The notes under the pieces were generated by a model that worked only from the letters and a program-made list of their open reading frames with translations, was not told the DNA's origin and searched no databases. The position numbers and the translations under genes are program-made. From Virgisporangium ochraceum (GTDB lineage: Bacteria; Actinomycetota; Actinomycetes; Mycobacteriales; Micromonosporaceae): a stretch of 64,000 nucleotides of DNA. Location of the stretch: contig NZ_BOPH01000082.1 in NCBI RefSeq assembly GCF_016863655.1, positions 124,001 through 188,000 of the forward strand, written 5' to 3'. Shown in pieces: positions 55,997 through 64,000 of the stretch. Position 1 is the first letter of the stretch. The number at the start of each line of letters is the position of its first letter.

Positions 55997-58756
55997 TCAC
56001 CGCCGTCGCCGCCGCGGTCGTCGCCACCAGCGGTCGGCGGGTCCGACGCGGGGCACCGTCCGCAGGAGCGCCCCGGCGAGCAGCAACGCCAGGCCGGCCA
56101 GCATCGTCGGCAGGGCGTACCCGCCCGTCGTCGCCAACGTCCGTCCCGGGTGGACGGTCAGCGCGAACGTCCGGCTGAGTGGTACGCCGTCCGACGAGAA
56201 GCCCAGTGCCGACGCCACGTGCTGTCCCCGCACGCCGGCCGGAACGACGGTTCGCAGCGTCGCCGTCCCGTCCGGACCGGCGGTCGCCGTGCCGAGCGGG
56301 ATGGGCGTCGAGTACAGGTGGAACGCGACGGTGCTCCCGTCGAGGTAGCCGTGGGCTACCAGGGTGATCGGCGCGCCCGGGGCGACGGTCGTCCGGTCGC
56401 ACGACAACCGGGTCGCCGACCCGAACATCCCGCTCGGCGTGACCGGTTCGCTCGGGGCGCTCACGTCGGAGTCGCCGGCGCTCGAATGCGCCACCACGCG
56501 CACCGTGTACGCCGTCCCGTTGCGGAGGTTGCCGACCAGGCAGCTCGTCGCGGCGGCCGACGCCAGGCAGGTCCCGTCGCCCGGGGTGACGGTCACGGTG
56601 TAGCCGCTCACGGACGCGCCGTGGGTGGCCGGCATGGTCCAGGCGGCTTCGAGTGCCTGGTCGCCGGCGGTCGCGGTGGGCTGCGCGGGGGCATCGGGAC
56701 TCCGGCCGGCGGGAACCGTCTGCGACGCGCTGGCGGAGGGCTGGGCGCTTGCCGAGGGCTGGGCGCTTGCCGAGGGCTGGGCGCTTGCCGAGGGCTGGGC
56801 GCTTGCCGAGGGTTCTGCGCTCGCGGAGGGTTCTGCGCTCGCGGAGGGTTCTGCGCTCGCGGAGGGTTCTGCGCTCGTAGAGGGTTCTGCGCTCGTAGAG
56901 GGTTCTGCGCTCGTAGAGGGTTCTGCGCTCGCGGAGGGTTCAGCGCTGGCGGAGGGCGGGGCGCTTGCCGATGGTTCTGTGCTGGCGGAGGGTTCCGCGC
57001 TCGCGGAGGGTTCCGCGCTGGCCGATGGGTCGACGCTCGGCTCCTGTGACGGTGGAACCGACAGGCTGGGTGAGGCCGATGGGGCTGCCGTGGTGGTGGA
57101 GGTTGTCGGGGACGGTGCGGTCGTGGGCTCGTGCCACGTGACGGTCGTGATGCTGGTGGCCCGGCCCGCAGCGAGGGTGACCGTGTCGGAGCCGACAGCG
57201 GTTCCGGGGTAGCAGAGCTCGGCGAGGCCGGCGGCGTCGGTCGTCGCCTGGGTGGCGGCCGGGTTGGCGCCGGCGGCGGTCAGGTCGACACGCACGCCCA
57301 CGACGGGGGAGAGCTGGGAGTCCGTCGCCGTGGCCGTCAGGCAGACGGTCGAGCCGGTGGTCGCGTCGCGGGTGGCCGGGGACGTCACCTGTGCCACCGA
57401 GGCGACCGAGGCGAGGCCGGCGCCGGCCGGATAGGCGTAGGACTTGAACCCGTTGGCGCCGTAGGCGAACGCCCCGAACGGCGCACCGGCCCGCAGGGTG
57501 TGCGTGCCCGGCGTCACCAGCAGCTGGGCCGACGAGAAGGCGCTGTCGCCGATCGGGGCGAACGACGACTCGGGCACCTGCGCACCGTCCAGGAGCAGGC
57601 CGGCCGCCGCACGCGTGGGGATGACGACGTTGACCGCGTTGAAGCCGAACCGGGTCGCCGGACCGGCCACCTGGTACTCCGTCAGGTACTGCTCGTACGG
57701 GGGCAGCAGCATCAGGGACGGGTCACCGCTGGCGGTGGTCGCCCCCTGCACGAAGCTGCCTCTGGTCATGTACTGCCCGACGAGCGCCGGCTCGCTCGTG
57801 GTGAGGACGGCGGCCGTGTTGCCGCCGGCGGTCAGGATGGTCTGTTCGTAGGTCTCGCCCGCGGCGAGGGTCGCGACCACCGTGCCGTCGAGGCGCACGA
57901 CGGTGCCGGCGGTATCGGCGACGACGCGGACCGGGTCGCCGCCGCTGGCCTTGGCGAACCGCACCGGGAGGAACCGGGTGCCCCATGCGGTCGTCGGCAC
58001 CATCTGCTCGGTCTGCTGGTCGCAGCCGCCGCCCGTGCCGATCAGGCCGCAGTCGTTGCCGGCGAACACCGCCACCGGCCGGTCGGAGGTGACGAGGGTG
58101 CCGGTCACGTCGTTGCTTCCCGCGACCTTCGCGTCGGCGGACACCGTGTAGACCTGGCCGGCGTCGAGGGTGACCGTGTACGGAACACCCGCCGGACGTG
58201 ATCCGACGATCCCGTGGGGCGTGACGGTGACCGTCGTCCCGGCCTGGGTGCCCACGACCATGACGCGACTGGCGTACGGCTGCACGGTCGTCGGGTAGGC
58301 CAACGCGCGGTAGCGGGTACCGAGGGCGGGCGTCGGTAGGGCCACGAACGCGCCCGCGCTGTTGGACTGGTGGTTGATGCCGTAGACGGAGACGGGTTCG
58401 CCGCTCGTGATGCGGACCCCCGCGTCCACGGTGCCGTCGGGGATGGACACGGCAAGTGCCGGGTCCACTGTGACCGGTGTGACCGTGCCGGGTGTGACCG
58501 AGAACGGGGTCGTCGTGCCGCCGGGCCACGTGACGACGCCGGACGTCGCGGTCGCGCCGGAGATCTCGAGCGTCAGCGTGAACGGGGTCATGTTGGTGTG
58601 GAAGGCCACCCAGAAGTCGGTTCCGGCGGTGGTGAGTCCCACCGTCGCCGCTTCCGCCGGGCGCGGCGGGAGGAGGACGGCCGCGATCCACACGACGAGC
58701 AGTGCCGTCAGCCCACAAGCGATCCGGGACAACGGCATATGGTCATCTTGCACCAT
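55997..58756 (-). CDS. Secreted/surface IgGFc-binding-like protein with PSASAE repeats, FN3 and TM anchor
   Basis: This 919-residue protein has a signal peptide (residues 1-36) followed by an IgGFc-binding-type beta domain (TTAGTDFWVAFHTNMTPFTL, about 40-430), an Ig-like Cys-containing module (435-540), a Pro/Ser/Thr/Ala-rich stalk with 17 six-residue repeats, an FN3 module (PTATAGDQALEAAWTMPATH, 690-775) and a final domain (780-870). A single C-terminal helix (LPTMLAGLALLLAGALL) and an Arg-rich tail close the protein. It is probably displayed on the surface with a stalk. No sortase motif of LPxTG type is clear: ATTGGYALP precedes the helix. The repeat number may vary between strains. Confidence 0.82.
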   Translation of the reverse strand: MVQDDHMPLSRIACGLTALLVVWIAAVLLPPRPAEAATVGLTTAGTDFWVAFHTNMTPFTLTLEISGATATSGVVTWPGGTTTPFSVTPGTVTPVTVDPALAVSIPDGTVDAGVRITSGEPVSVYGINHQSNSAGAFVALPTPALGTRYRALAYPTTVQPYASRVMVVGTQAGTTVTVTPHGIVGSRPAGVPYTVTLDAGQVYTVSADAKVAGSNDVTGTLVTSDRPVAVFAGNDCGLIGTGGGCDQQTEQMVPTTAWGTRFLPVRFAKASGGDPVRVVADTAGTVVRLDGTVVATLAAGETYEQTILTAGGNTAAVLTTSEPALVGQYMTRGSFVQGATTASGDPSLMLLPPYEQYLTEYQVAGPATRFGFNAVNVVIPTRAAAGLLLDGAQVPESSFAPIGDSAFSSAQLLVTPGTHTLRAGAPFGAFAYGANGFKSYAYPAGAGLASVASVAQVTSPATRDATTGSTVCLTATATDSQLSPVVGVRVDLTAAGANPAATQATTDAAGLAELCYPGTAVGSDTVTLAAGRATSITTVTWHEPTTAPSPTTSTTTAAPSASPSLSVPPSQEPSVDPSASAEPSASAEPSASTEPSASAPPSASAEPSASAEPSTSAEPSTSAEPSTSAEPSASAEPSASAEPSASAEPSASAQPSASAQPSASAQPSASAQPSASASQTVPAGRSPDAPAQPTATAGDQALEAAWTMPATHGASVSGYTVTVTPGDGTCLASAAATSCLVGNLRNGTAYTVRVVAHSSAGDSDVSAPSEPVTPSGMFGSATRLSCDRTTVAPGAPITLVAHGYLDGSTVAFHLYSTPIPLGTATAGPDGTATLRTVVPAGVRGQHVASALGFSSDGVPLSRTFALTVHPGRTLATTGGYALPTMLAGLALLLAGALLRTVPRVGPADRWWRRPRRRRR
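56723..57028. repeat. 17 tandem 18-bp repeats coding (PSxSAx)17
   Basis: Seventeen units of 18 bases encode PSASAE, PSTSAE, PSASAQ and close variants. Groups of near-identical neighbouring units (three PSTSAE, four PSASAQ) show recent expansion by slippage. Since the unit is a multiple of three, copy changes alter stalk length without breaking the frame. Confidence 0.95.
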
Positions 58757-58813
58757 TTGGGAGGCAAATTAGGTTTATGCGCTGTCCGCCCGTCGGGAGT
58801 GGGGTCCGCCCGG

Positions 58814-61717
58814 TCACCCGCCGGCGGCGGCGATCCCGTTCTCCGCGCGGACCCGTTCGTCATGGTCGCCCGTGTCCGTCGCCACCGCCAGGGCCTCCCG
58901 GTAGTGCGCCAGCGACTCGTCCGGGCGGCCCGCCACGCGGTTCGCCTCGCCGAGTCCGTTGTGGACACTCGCCTGCCCGTACCGGTGCCCCGTCGACCGG
59001 AACGTCGCCAGTGCGGTCTCCAGGTACTCGATGCCGCCGACCGGGTCACCGGTGCGGGCGCGCAGGAGGCCGAGATTGGCCAGGACGGTCGCCTCGCCGC
59101 CGCGGTGGTCGAGCTCGCGGAACAGGGCCAGCGCCTCGTCCAGGTGGCCGGCGGCCGTGGGGTGGGCACCGGTTCCGATGTGCACGTCGCCGAGGTTCGA
59201 CAGGGCGATGGCCTGCCCCACGCGGTCGTCCAGTTCGCGGAAGAGGGCCAGTGCGGCGGTGAAGCCGGCGATGGCGGCGGCCGGGTGTCCCTGGTGGATG
59301 TGCACGTTGCCGACGTTGGCCAGCGCGGCGGCCTCGCCGAACCGGTCACCGACGTCGCGGAAGGCGCACAGGGCCTCGTTGTGGAAGCGGCCGGCACCGG
59401 GGTAGTCGCCCTGGCGTTCGGCCAGGATGCCGAGGTTCGACAGCGTCCGCGCCTGCCCGGACCGGTCGCCGGTGGCGCGGTGCAGGGCCAGCGCCCGGCG
59501 GTGGTACTCGACGGCCCGGGCGTACCGGCCGAGCAGCCGGTGGATCACGCCGAGGTTGGTCAGGGTGTGTGCCTGCGCCGACACGTCGCCGCACCGGCGG
59601 GCGAGCTGCAACGCCGTGGTCTGGATGGCCAGCGCCTCGGTGTAGTGCCCGCCCTCGAGGTAGCGGTGCAGGTTCAGCGCGATCCGGACCGCCTGCTCCG
59701 ACCCGCCGTGACGTTCGGCGAACGGGCCGAGGCCGGCGAGCGCCGGTAGCTCCGCGTCGAGCCATCGCCGTGCGTCGGCCGCGTCCAGCGACACCTCCGC
59801 CGGATCGGGGGAAGGCGGCCGTTGTCCGTATCCCCGCCACGTCGGGTACAGCGCCCGCACCGCCTGCCACGATCCCGTCACGTAGTAGCTGAGCAGACGT
59901 TCGGCCGCCGCGCGCAGTGTCGCCTCGCTGTCGATGCGCTGGGCGAGCTCCGCGGCGTAGGCCTGCAGCAGGTCGTGCAGGCCGTACCGTCCGTGGCGCA
60001 GCCGGTGGGCCAGGTTCGCGCGAACGAGGGTGTTCACCAGCCGCACGCCGTCGGCACGGCCGACGCCGGCGAGCGCGGCCACCGCCGCCGCGTCGAAGCT
60101 CTGCCCGGGGTGCAGTCCGAGCCGTCGGAAGGCGCGGGCCGCGTCGGGGTCCAGGTGGTGGTAGGACCAGGAGAAGACCGTCCGGACGGCCGCGCGCACG
60201 TCGCCGCCGGAGTCGAGGACGTCGAGCCGGCGGCGCCGGTCGGCCAGTTCCGCGACGAGGTCGGCGAGCGTGAGACCGGGGGAGGCGCTGGCGAACTCGG
60301 CGGCCACCCGTAGCGCCAGCGGCAGGCGGGCGCACTGCTCGGCGAGCGCACCGGTCGACACCGGGTCGTGCTCGGCGCGCAGGCCGATCAGCCGGCGCAG
60401 CAACAGTTCCGCGTCGGTGGCCGGCATCGGGTCGACGGCCACCCGGTGCGCCCCGTTGAGCGCCACCAGCCCGGCGAGGCTGTCGCGGCTGGTGACGAGC
60501 ACCCGGCTCGGAGCCGTGCCGGGCAGCAGCGGCCGGACCTGCTCGGCCGACCCGGCGTTGTCGAGCACAATCAGCATCCGCCGGTCGGAGGTCTCGGCGC
60601 GGTAGCGGGCGATCAGATCGTCGACGTCGGCCGGCAGGTCGGCGCCGTTCGCTCCGAGGCCGGCCAGCAGCCGGCGCAGCGCCGCGGCCGGCGACAGCGT
60701 CCGTTCCGGGTCGTACCCCCGGAGGTCGACGAACAGCTGCCCGTCCGGGAACCGGTCGCGGCGGCGGTGGGCCCAGCGCAGCGCGAGCGCGGTCTTGCCG
60801 ACGCCCGCGGTTCCGCAGATCAGCCCGACGACGGCGGCCGGCTCGTCGCTGTCGGCGGCGAGTACCCGGTCGAGCTCGGCGATCTCGGTGGACCGGCCGG
60901 CGAACACGGTGGGTTCCGGCGGCAGCTGCGATCCGGGCCGCGCGGCCGGCGCCGCCGGTCTCGTCGGTGCGTTGCGCAACAGGCCGCGTCGGGCCTGGAC
61001 CAGGATCGGTCCGGGGTCGACGCCGAGCTCCTCCGCGAGGTGACGGCGTGCGGTCTCGTACGTGGCGAGCGCGCGCGACCGTTGCCCGACCGCCGCGTAG
61101 GCCCGGATCAGCCGGGCCTGTACCTCCTCGTCGAGCGGGTGCGCGGCGGCCTCCTCGGCGAGCAGGCCCAGGACGTCGGAGGCGCGGTGCGTGTCGATCA
61201 TCGCGTCGGCGTACCGGCTGACCGCGTCGCGTTGCTCGTTCACCAGGCGCAGCACGCGGGGGTGGGTGGCGAGCGGGGCGACGTCGGCCGCGGGCCGACC
61301 CTGCCACAGGGCCAGGGCCGAGCCGAGCAGGTCGGCGGTGCGGTGCGGGTCGCCGCGTGCGGCCGCGTCGCGGGCGGCGGCGGTGAGGTCGCGGAACCGC
61401 TGGAAGTCGACGGTCGCATCGGCCAGGCGCAGCGCGTAGCCGTCGCCGACCGACGGCAGTACCGCGCTGGGCGAGCGCGGCGGTCGGTCGGGTTCGAGCT
61501 GCCGGCGCAGGTGCTTGACGTGGGTGTGCAGCACATTGACGACCCCGACCGGCGGTGCCTCGCCCCACAGGGAGTCGATCATCTCGTGCCGGGCCAGCGG
61601 CTGTCCCGCGTGCAGGGCCAGGAGCGCGAAGACGGCGCGGCGACCGGCCGGGCCGAGTCCGATCTCCCGCGTGCCACGCCACGCCGCCGTTCGACCGAGG
61701 ACCTGGACGACCAGCAC
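58814..61717 (-). CDS. AfsR/SARP-family regulator: DNA-binding, BTAD, NB-ARC, TPR
   Basis: This 967-residue protein has an OmpR-type winged helix (residues 1-90, LGPAGRRAVFALLALHAGQP), a BTAD helical domain (95-245), an NB-ARC ATPase with P-loop GTAGVGKTALALRWA (near 305) and Walker B RMLIVLDNAG, and at least seven C-terminal TPR units (NLGVIHRLLGRYARAVEYHR and similar). It is an AfsR-like STAND regulator, normally an activator of secondary metabolism. GTG 61717 follows GGAGG and is downstream of the palindrome/-10 region; the ATG at 61780 lies upstream of that region and is therefore unlikely to be used. Confidence 0.9.
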   Translation of the reverse strand: MLVVQVLGRTAAWRGTREIGLGPAGRRAVFALLALHAGQPLARHEMIDSLWGEAPPVGVVNVLHTHVKHLRRQLEPDRPPRSPSAVLPSVGDGYALRLADATVDFQRFRDLTAAARDAAARGDPHRTADLLGSALALWQGRPAADVAPLATHPRVLRLVNEQRDAVSRYADAMIDTHRASDVLGLLAEEAAAHPLDEEVQARLIRAYAAVGQRSRALATYETARRHLAEELGVDPGPILVQARRGLLRNAPTRPAAPAARPGSQLPPEPTVFAGRSTEIAELDRVLAADSDEPAAVVGLICGTAGVGKTALALRWAHRRRDRFPDGQLFVDLRGYDPERTLSPAAALRRLLAGLGANGADLPADVDDLIARYRAETSDRRMLIVLDNAGSAEQVRPLLPGTAPSRVLVTSRDSLAGLVALNGAHRVAVDPMPATDAELLLRRLIGLRAEHDPVSTGALAEQCARLPLALRVAAEFASASPGLTLADLVAELADRRRRLDVLDSGGDVRAAVRTVFSWSYHHLDPDAARAFRRLGLHPGQSFDAAAVAALAGVGRADGVRLVNTLVRANLAHRLRHGRYGLHDLLQAYAAELAQRIDSEATLRAAAERLLSYYVTGSWQAVRALYPTWRGYGQRPPSPDPAEVSLDAADARRWLDAELPALAGLGPFAERHGGSEQAVRIALNLHRYLEGGHYTEALAIQTTALQLARRCGDVSAQAHTLTNLGVIHRLLGRYARAVEYHRRALALHRATGDRSGQARTLSNLGILAERQGDYPGAGRFHNEALCAFRDVGDRFGEAAALANVGNVHIHQGHPAAAIAGFTAALALFRELDDRVGQAIALSNLGDVHIGTGAHPTAAGHLDEALALFRELDHRGGEATVLANLGLLRARTGDPVGGIEYLETALATFRSTGHRYGQASVHNGLGEANRVAGRPDESLAHYREALAVATDTGDHDERVRAENGIAAAGG

Positions 61718-61735
61718 CGTGACCTCCAGTGAGTC

Positions 61736-61761
61736 GCATCGATGGCCTATACCATCGATGC
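61736..61761 (-). promoter_or_regulatory. Perfect palindrome flanking the likely -10 of the AfsR gene
   Basis: GCATCGATGG (61736-61745) and CCATCGATGC (61752-61761) are perfect 10-bp arms around a 6-base spacer. On the minus strand the spacer reads TATAGG, a plausible -10 hexamer 19 bases or so before the ribosome site for GTG 61717. A dimeric repressor at this site would occlude RNA polymerase. Confidence 0.65.
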
Positions 61762-61787
61762 GTTCCCATGAAAGGTCCATCGGCTGT

Positions 61788-63095
61788 TCAGTGACGGATC
61801 AGTAGCCGTTCAGGGTGTTGAGGCGCGAACATCGCACGCATCAGGTGCGGAACGGCGAGCCCCTGGAAGTCGGCGGTCGGATGGTACTCCTTGATCGCGC
61901 CCTCCAGTACCAGCAATCCGAGGAGCGGGAACACGAACTGCGGGTCGGCGTACAGGCCGAACCGTCGTTGGATGTCGAAGAGCCGTACGGCGAAGTCGAG
62001 CAGTTCGAACTCCTGGGCCCGGCTGCCGGTGACGCTGCGCACGAGCGCGCCGAGTTCACGCCGGAACCCGGCGTCGTCGAAACCCACCGGTGGGTCCACT
62101 GTGGACAGAACGAGGTCGGCGCACCGTGCCTCGTTCCCGGTACCCATGCGGAAGAAGAACTCGGTGAACGCCCGCTGCGCGGCCGCCGGCAGCGCGACGA
62201 CGAACCCGGCGTCGAGCACGCACACCGACCCGTCCGGGAAGAAGTACAGGTTACCCGGATGCAGGTCGCAGTGCACCAACCCGTCGGTGAAGAGCATCTT
62301 GTAGACCGCGTCGAGGCTGGACTCGACCGCCCGGGCCGACGCCGCGGCGCCCAGGTCGGCGGGTGTCCGGCGGGCGAGGCCCGCCACGAAGTCCATCACG
62401 AGCACGCCGGCGTCGGTGCGGGCCGGATCGGCGAGGTCGGGGTGCGGCCGCGGAACCCGCACATGGGGGAACCCGCTCACGGCGTCGGCCACGGCGGCCA
62501 GCGCGGCCGCCTCGCGGGTGAAGTCGAGCTGGTCGGCGATCGCCGCCGACAGCTGCGCGACCGCCGCGCGGGTCGGCAGGCCGCGCATGAGCCGGGTGTC
62601 GGCGATCAGGGACGATCCGAGCCGGAACAGCCGCAGATCGGCGGCGATGGTCGACGCGATGCCCGGCCGGCGCAGCTTGACCGCCACGACCGTTCCGTCG
62701 GCGAGTTCGGCCCGGTACACGCAGGCGATGCTGCCCGACGCGCCCGGCAGCGGCGTGAACGTGCGGAACAGCGTCTCCAGCGGCGCGCCGAGTCGCTCGG
62801 CGGCGATGCGTCGTGCGACACCGGCCGGGATCGGCGGCGCGTCGTCGTGCAGCGTCGCCAGGGCCCGGCACACCCGGGGCGGCAGCAGGTCGAGGCGGGT
62901 GCTCAGCAGTTGGGCCACCTTGACCGCGGTCGGCCCGGCCCGGTGGATCTGCTCGACGACGATCGCCAGCGCGGTGCCCGGAAGGCCGGCCCGTCGGCAC
63001 CGGGCCGTCGCCGACATCCAGGCCGCGGCGAGCCGGATCGCGGTGACCAGCAGCACCGCGCTGAGATACGCCAGCCGACGACTTACGGCGAGCAC
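61788..63095 (-). CDS. ABC1/UbiB-family atypical kinase
   Basis: This 435-residue protein has a hydrophobic N-terminal helix, the ABC1 start GPTAVKVAQLLSTRLDLLPP (KxGQ motif reads KVAQ), an Ala-rich loop LPGASGSIACVYRAEL, Lys in TVVAVKLRRPG and the catalytic region VHCDLHPGNLYFFPDG, then VLDAGFVVAL in place of DFG. UbiB-type kinases/ATPases support quinone or lipid synthesis and antibiotic export. It lies just upstream of the AfsR gene on the same strand, but a separate operator sits between them. Confidence 0.88.
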   Translation of the reverse strand: MLAVSRRLAYLSAVLLVTAIRLAAAWMSATARCRRAGLPGTALAIVVEQIHRAGPTAVKVAQLLSTRLDLLPPRVCRALATLHDDAPPIPAGVARRIAAERLGAPLETLFRTFTPLPGASGSIACVYRAELADGTVVAVKLRRPGIASTIAADLRLFRLGSSLIADTRLMRGLPTRAAVAQLSAAIADQLDFTREAAALAAVADAVSGFPHVRVPRPHPDLADPARTDAGVLVMDFVAGLARRTPADLGAAASARAVESSLDAVYKMLFTDGLVHCDLHPGNLYFFPDGSVCVLDAGFVVALPAAAQRAFTEFFFRMGTGNEARCADLVLSTVDPPVGFDDAGFRRELGALVRSVTGSRAQEFELLDFAVRLFDIQRRFGLYADPQFVFPLLGLLVLEGAIKEYHPTADFQGLAVPHLMRAMFAPQHPERLLIRH

Positions 63096-63101
63096 GGCCC
63101 G

Positions 63102-63467
63102 CTAGCCGCTGAACTCGATGAGCTCGACGACGTTGCCGCTGGGGTCGGCGACGGCGACGTAGCGGCCGACCGGGCACACCTGCGGCGAATCGTGCAGCAC
63201 GTCCGCGCCGATCCCGCGCAGCCGGGCCAGTTCCGCGTCGACATCGGCGACCGCGAGGTTCAGCAGGACGCACGCGCCGTCGGGGTAGTCGGCCTTCGCC
63301 GGACGCTCGCACTGCTGCAGAAGGATCAGCGGGCCTTCGCTGTCCAGCTCCACGAACATCGGTGCCGCGGAGTCGTTGCGTACACCGAAGCCCAGGTGCT
63401 CGGTGTAGAAGACGACAGCCTGGTCCATGTCGTGAACGTTGACGGTGATGACTGCGAGCGTGGCCAT
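63102..63467 (-). CDS. VOC-family (glyoxalase-like) protein
   Basis: This 121-residue VOC protein begins VITVNVHDMDQAVVFYTEHLG and ends VADPSGNVVELIEF with the metal-ligand Glu. One-module VOC proteins include glyoxalases, bleomycin-type resistance proteins and dioxygenase-like enzymes. ATG 63467 is chosen over the upstream in-frame start because it begins the first strand. It is 6 bases upstream of the UbiB-like gene. Confidence 0.8.
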   Translation of the reverse strand: MATLAVITVNVHDMDQAVVFYTEHLGFGVRNDSAAPMFVELDSEGPLILLQQCERPAKADYPDGACVLLNLAVADVDAELARLRGIGADVLHDSPQVCPVGRYVAVADPSGNVVELIEFSG

Positions 63468-63586
63468 GGGACGTCCCTTCGCATGGAGAGGCTTTCGCAG
63501 GATGGTATGGCTTTCCAAAGCATTGGGACAAGATGTCGTTCAGTGTCGATCAGTATCTGTTGCCTGGGATGGCATTCACGGCTCCA

Positions 63587-63616
63587 TTGACACTTGACGA
63601 ATCAGGTTACTACTAT
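63587..63616 (+). promoter_or_regulatory. Promoter of ClpX-like gene
   Basis: TTGACA (63587-63592) and TACTAT (63611-63616) are separated by 18 bases, a near-consensus pair. The ATG follows at 63653 after GAGGGGGAA, a good ribosome site. The 185-base gap to the divergent VOC gene is otherwise AT-rich with no ORF. Confidence 0.6.
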
Positions 63617-63652
63617 TCTCGATACCAACTCGCCTCCGCTCGAGGGGGAACG

Positions 63653-64000
63653 ATGGCTGGACCCAAACGTCGCCTTCTCTTCTGCTCCTTCTGTGGAGTC
63701 AACGAATACGGCGTCGACGCGCTCATCACCGGCACCGGTACCGCGATCTGCCCCGACTGCGCCCGCGCCGGCCTGGCCGCTCTGGCCGGCCGGGCGACCC
63801 GGCGGGCGGGTGCCGGCACCGCGACACCCACGGCACTGGTGGCCGAGCTCGACCGGCACGTGGTCGCCCAGGACGCCGCCAAACGGATGCTCAGCGTCGC
63901 CGTCCACAACCACTTCAAGCGCGTCGGTCGCGCCGGGCAGCCCGGACGGGAACCCGGCGGCGTGCGGCTGGCGAAGTCGAACATCCTGCTCATCGGACCG
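63653..64000 (+). CDS. ClpX-like AAA+ protein, N-terminal part, cut by window edge
   Basis: The first 116 residues are visible. A treble-clef zinc finger has CSFC (residues 11-14) and CPDC (33-36), as in the ClpX N-terminal domain that binds substrates and adaptors. After a linker comes LDRHVVAQDAAKRMLSVAVH, the start of the AAA+ module, and the window ends at KSNILLIGP just before Walker A. The sequence departs from housekeeping ClpX (RRLLFCSFCGVNEYGVDALI, no acidic linker), so it may be a second, specialised unfoldase. The rest of the gene lies outside. Confidence 0.85.
   Translation, partial: MAGPKRRLLFCSFCGVNEYGVDALITGTGTAICPDCARAGLAALAGRATRRAGAGTATPTALVAELDRHVVAQDAAKRMLSVAVHNHFKRVGRAGQPGREPGGVRLAKSNILLIGP

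Noticed and set aside
56723-57028. CRISPR-like array
   Set aside because: The repeats are contiguous 18-bp coding units without spacers and are in frame with a surface protein.
61718-61780. Upstream ATG start for the AfsR gene (20 residues longer)
   Set aside because: A -10-like hexamer and operator lie downstream of this ATG, and GGAGG fits the GTG at 61717.

Overview
This is chromosomal DNA from a high-GC actinomycete. The evidence is the very high GC, frequent GTG starts, ATGA/GTGA gene overlaps, an AfsR-type regulator, an ECF42-type sigma factor, an MMPL/LmeA-like envelope pair and a full urea ABC transporter behind a GlnR-like box. I cannot fix the genus. I see no CRISPR array, insertion sequence, prophage or rRNA.

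1-13.2 kb: selenocysteine region. A left-truncated acyl-ACP-reductase-like gene, an APC permease and a single-domain LuxR-type protein run into selA and selB. selC (tRNA-Sec, anticodon TCA) lies 7.4 kb further on. Between them sit a flavoprotein monooxygenase plus methyltransferase pair, a LysR-type regulator and an OsmC/polar amino-acid ABC transporter operon. No selD and no selenoprotein are visible. 13.2-18.1 kb: a multicopper oxidase with a membrane partner, a MerR locus with a MerR-type operator in a promoter spacer, and a lactonase-like/MarR/carboxymuconolactone-decarboxylase cluster.

18.1-24.1 kb: two adjacent arsenic-type loci with three ArsR regulators, two FAD oxidoreductases, an MFS exporter, a 48-residue CxxC protein and an ArsR-ArsC fusion whose ArsC part is broken. 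24.1-32.1 kb: methyltransferase, ABC-2 exporter with a two-component system, an SRPBCC protein, an ECF42/YCII/VOC operon and a large unknown protein. 32.2-35.8 kb: small secreted or membrane proteins (DUF6153-like, DUF305), an LCP protein, and a MarR regulator with a lipoprotein.

35.8-40.8 kb: a compact five-gene minus-strand operon that I consider the most novel item. It holds a thymidylate-kinase-like P-loop protein, a GH3-type acyl-adenylating amide synthetase, a TIGR00027 methyltransferase, a divergent class-I aminoacyl-tRNA-synthetase-like protein and an unknown protein. It looks like a small-molecule pathway without PKS or NRPS genes. 41.1-48 kb: a frameshifted SMI1/KNR4 gene, a methyltransferase, a secreted IPT/TIG protein, a SHOCT membrane protein and the MMPL/LmeA-like pair.

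48-64 kb: urtABCDE with an NCS1 permease and two tandem TetR regulators (nitrogen acquisition); a secreted IgGFc-like protein with 17 PSASAE repeats; an AfsR/SARP regulator with a palindromic operator around its likely -10; an ABC1/UbiB-type kinase; a VOC protein; and the start of a second-type ClpX cut by the right edge.
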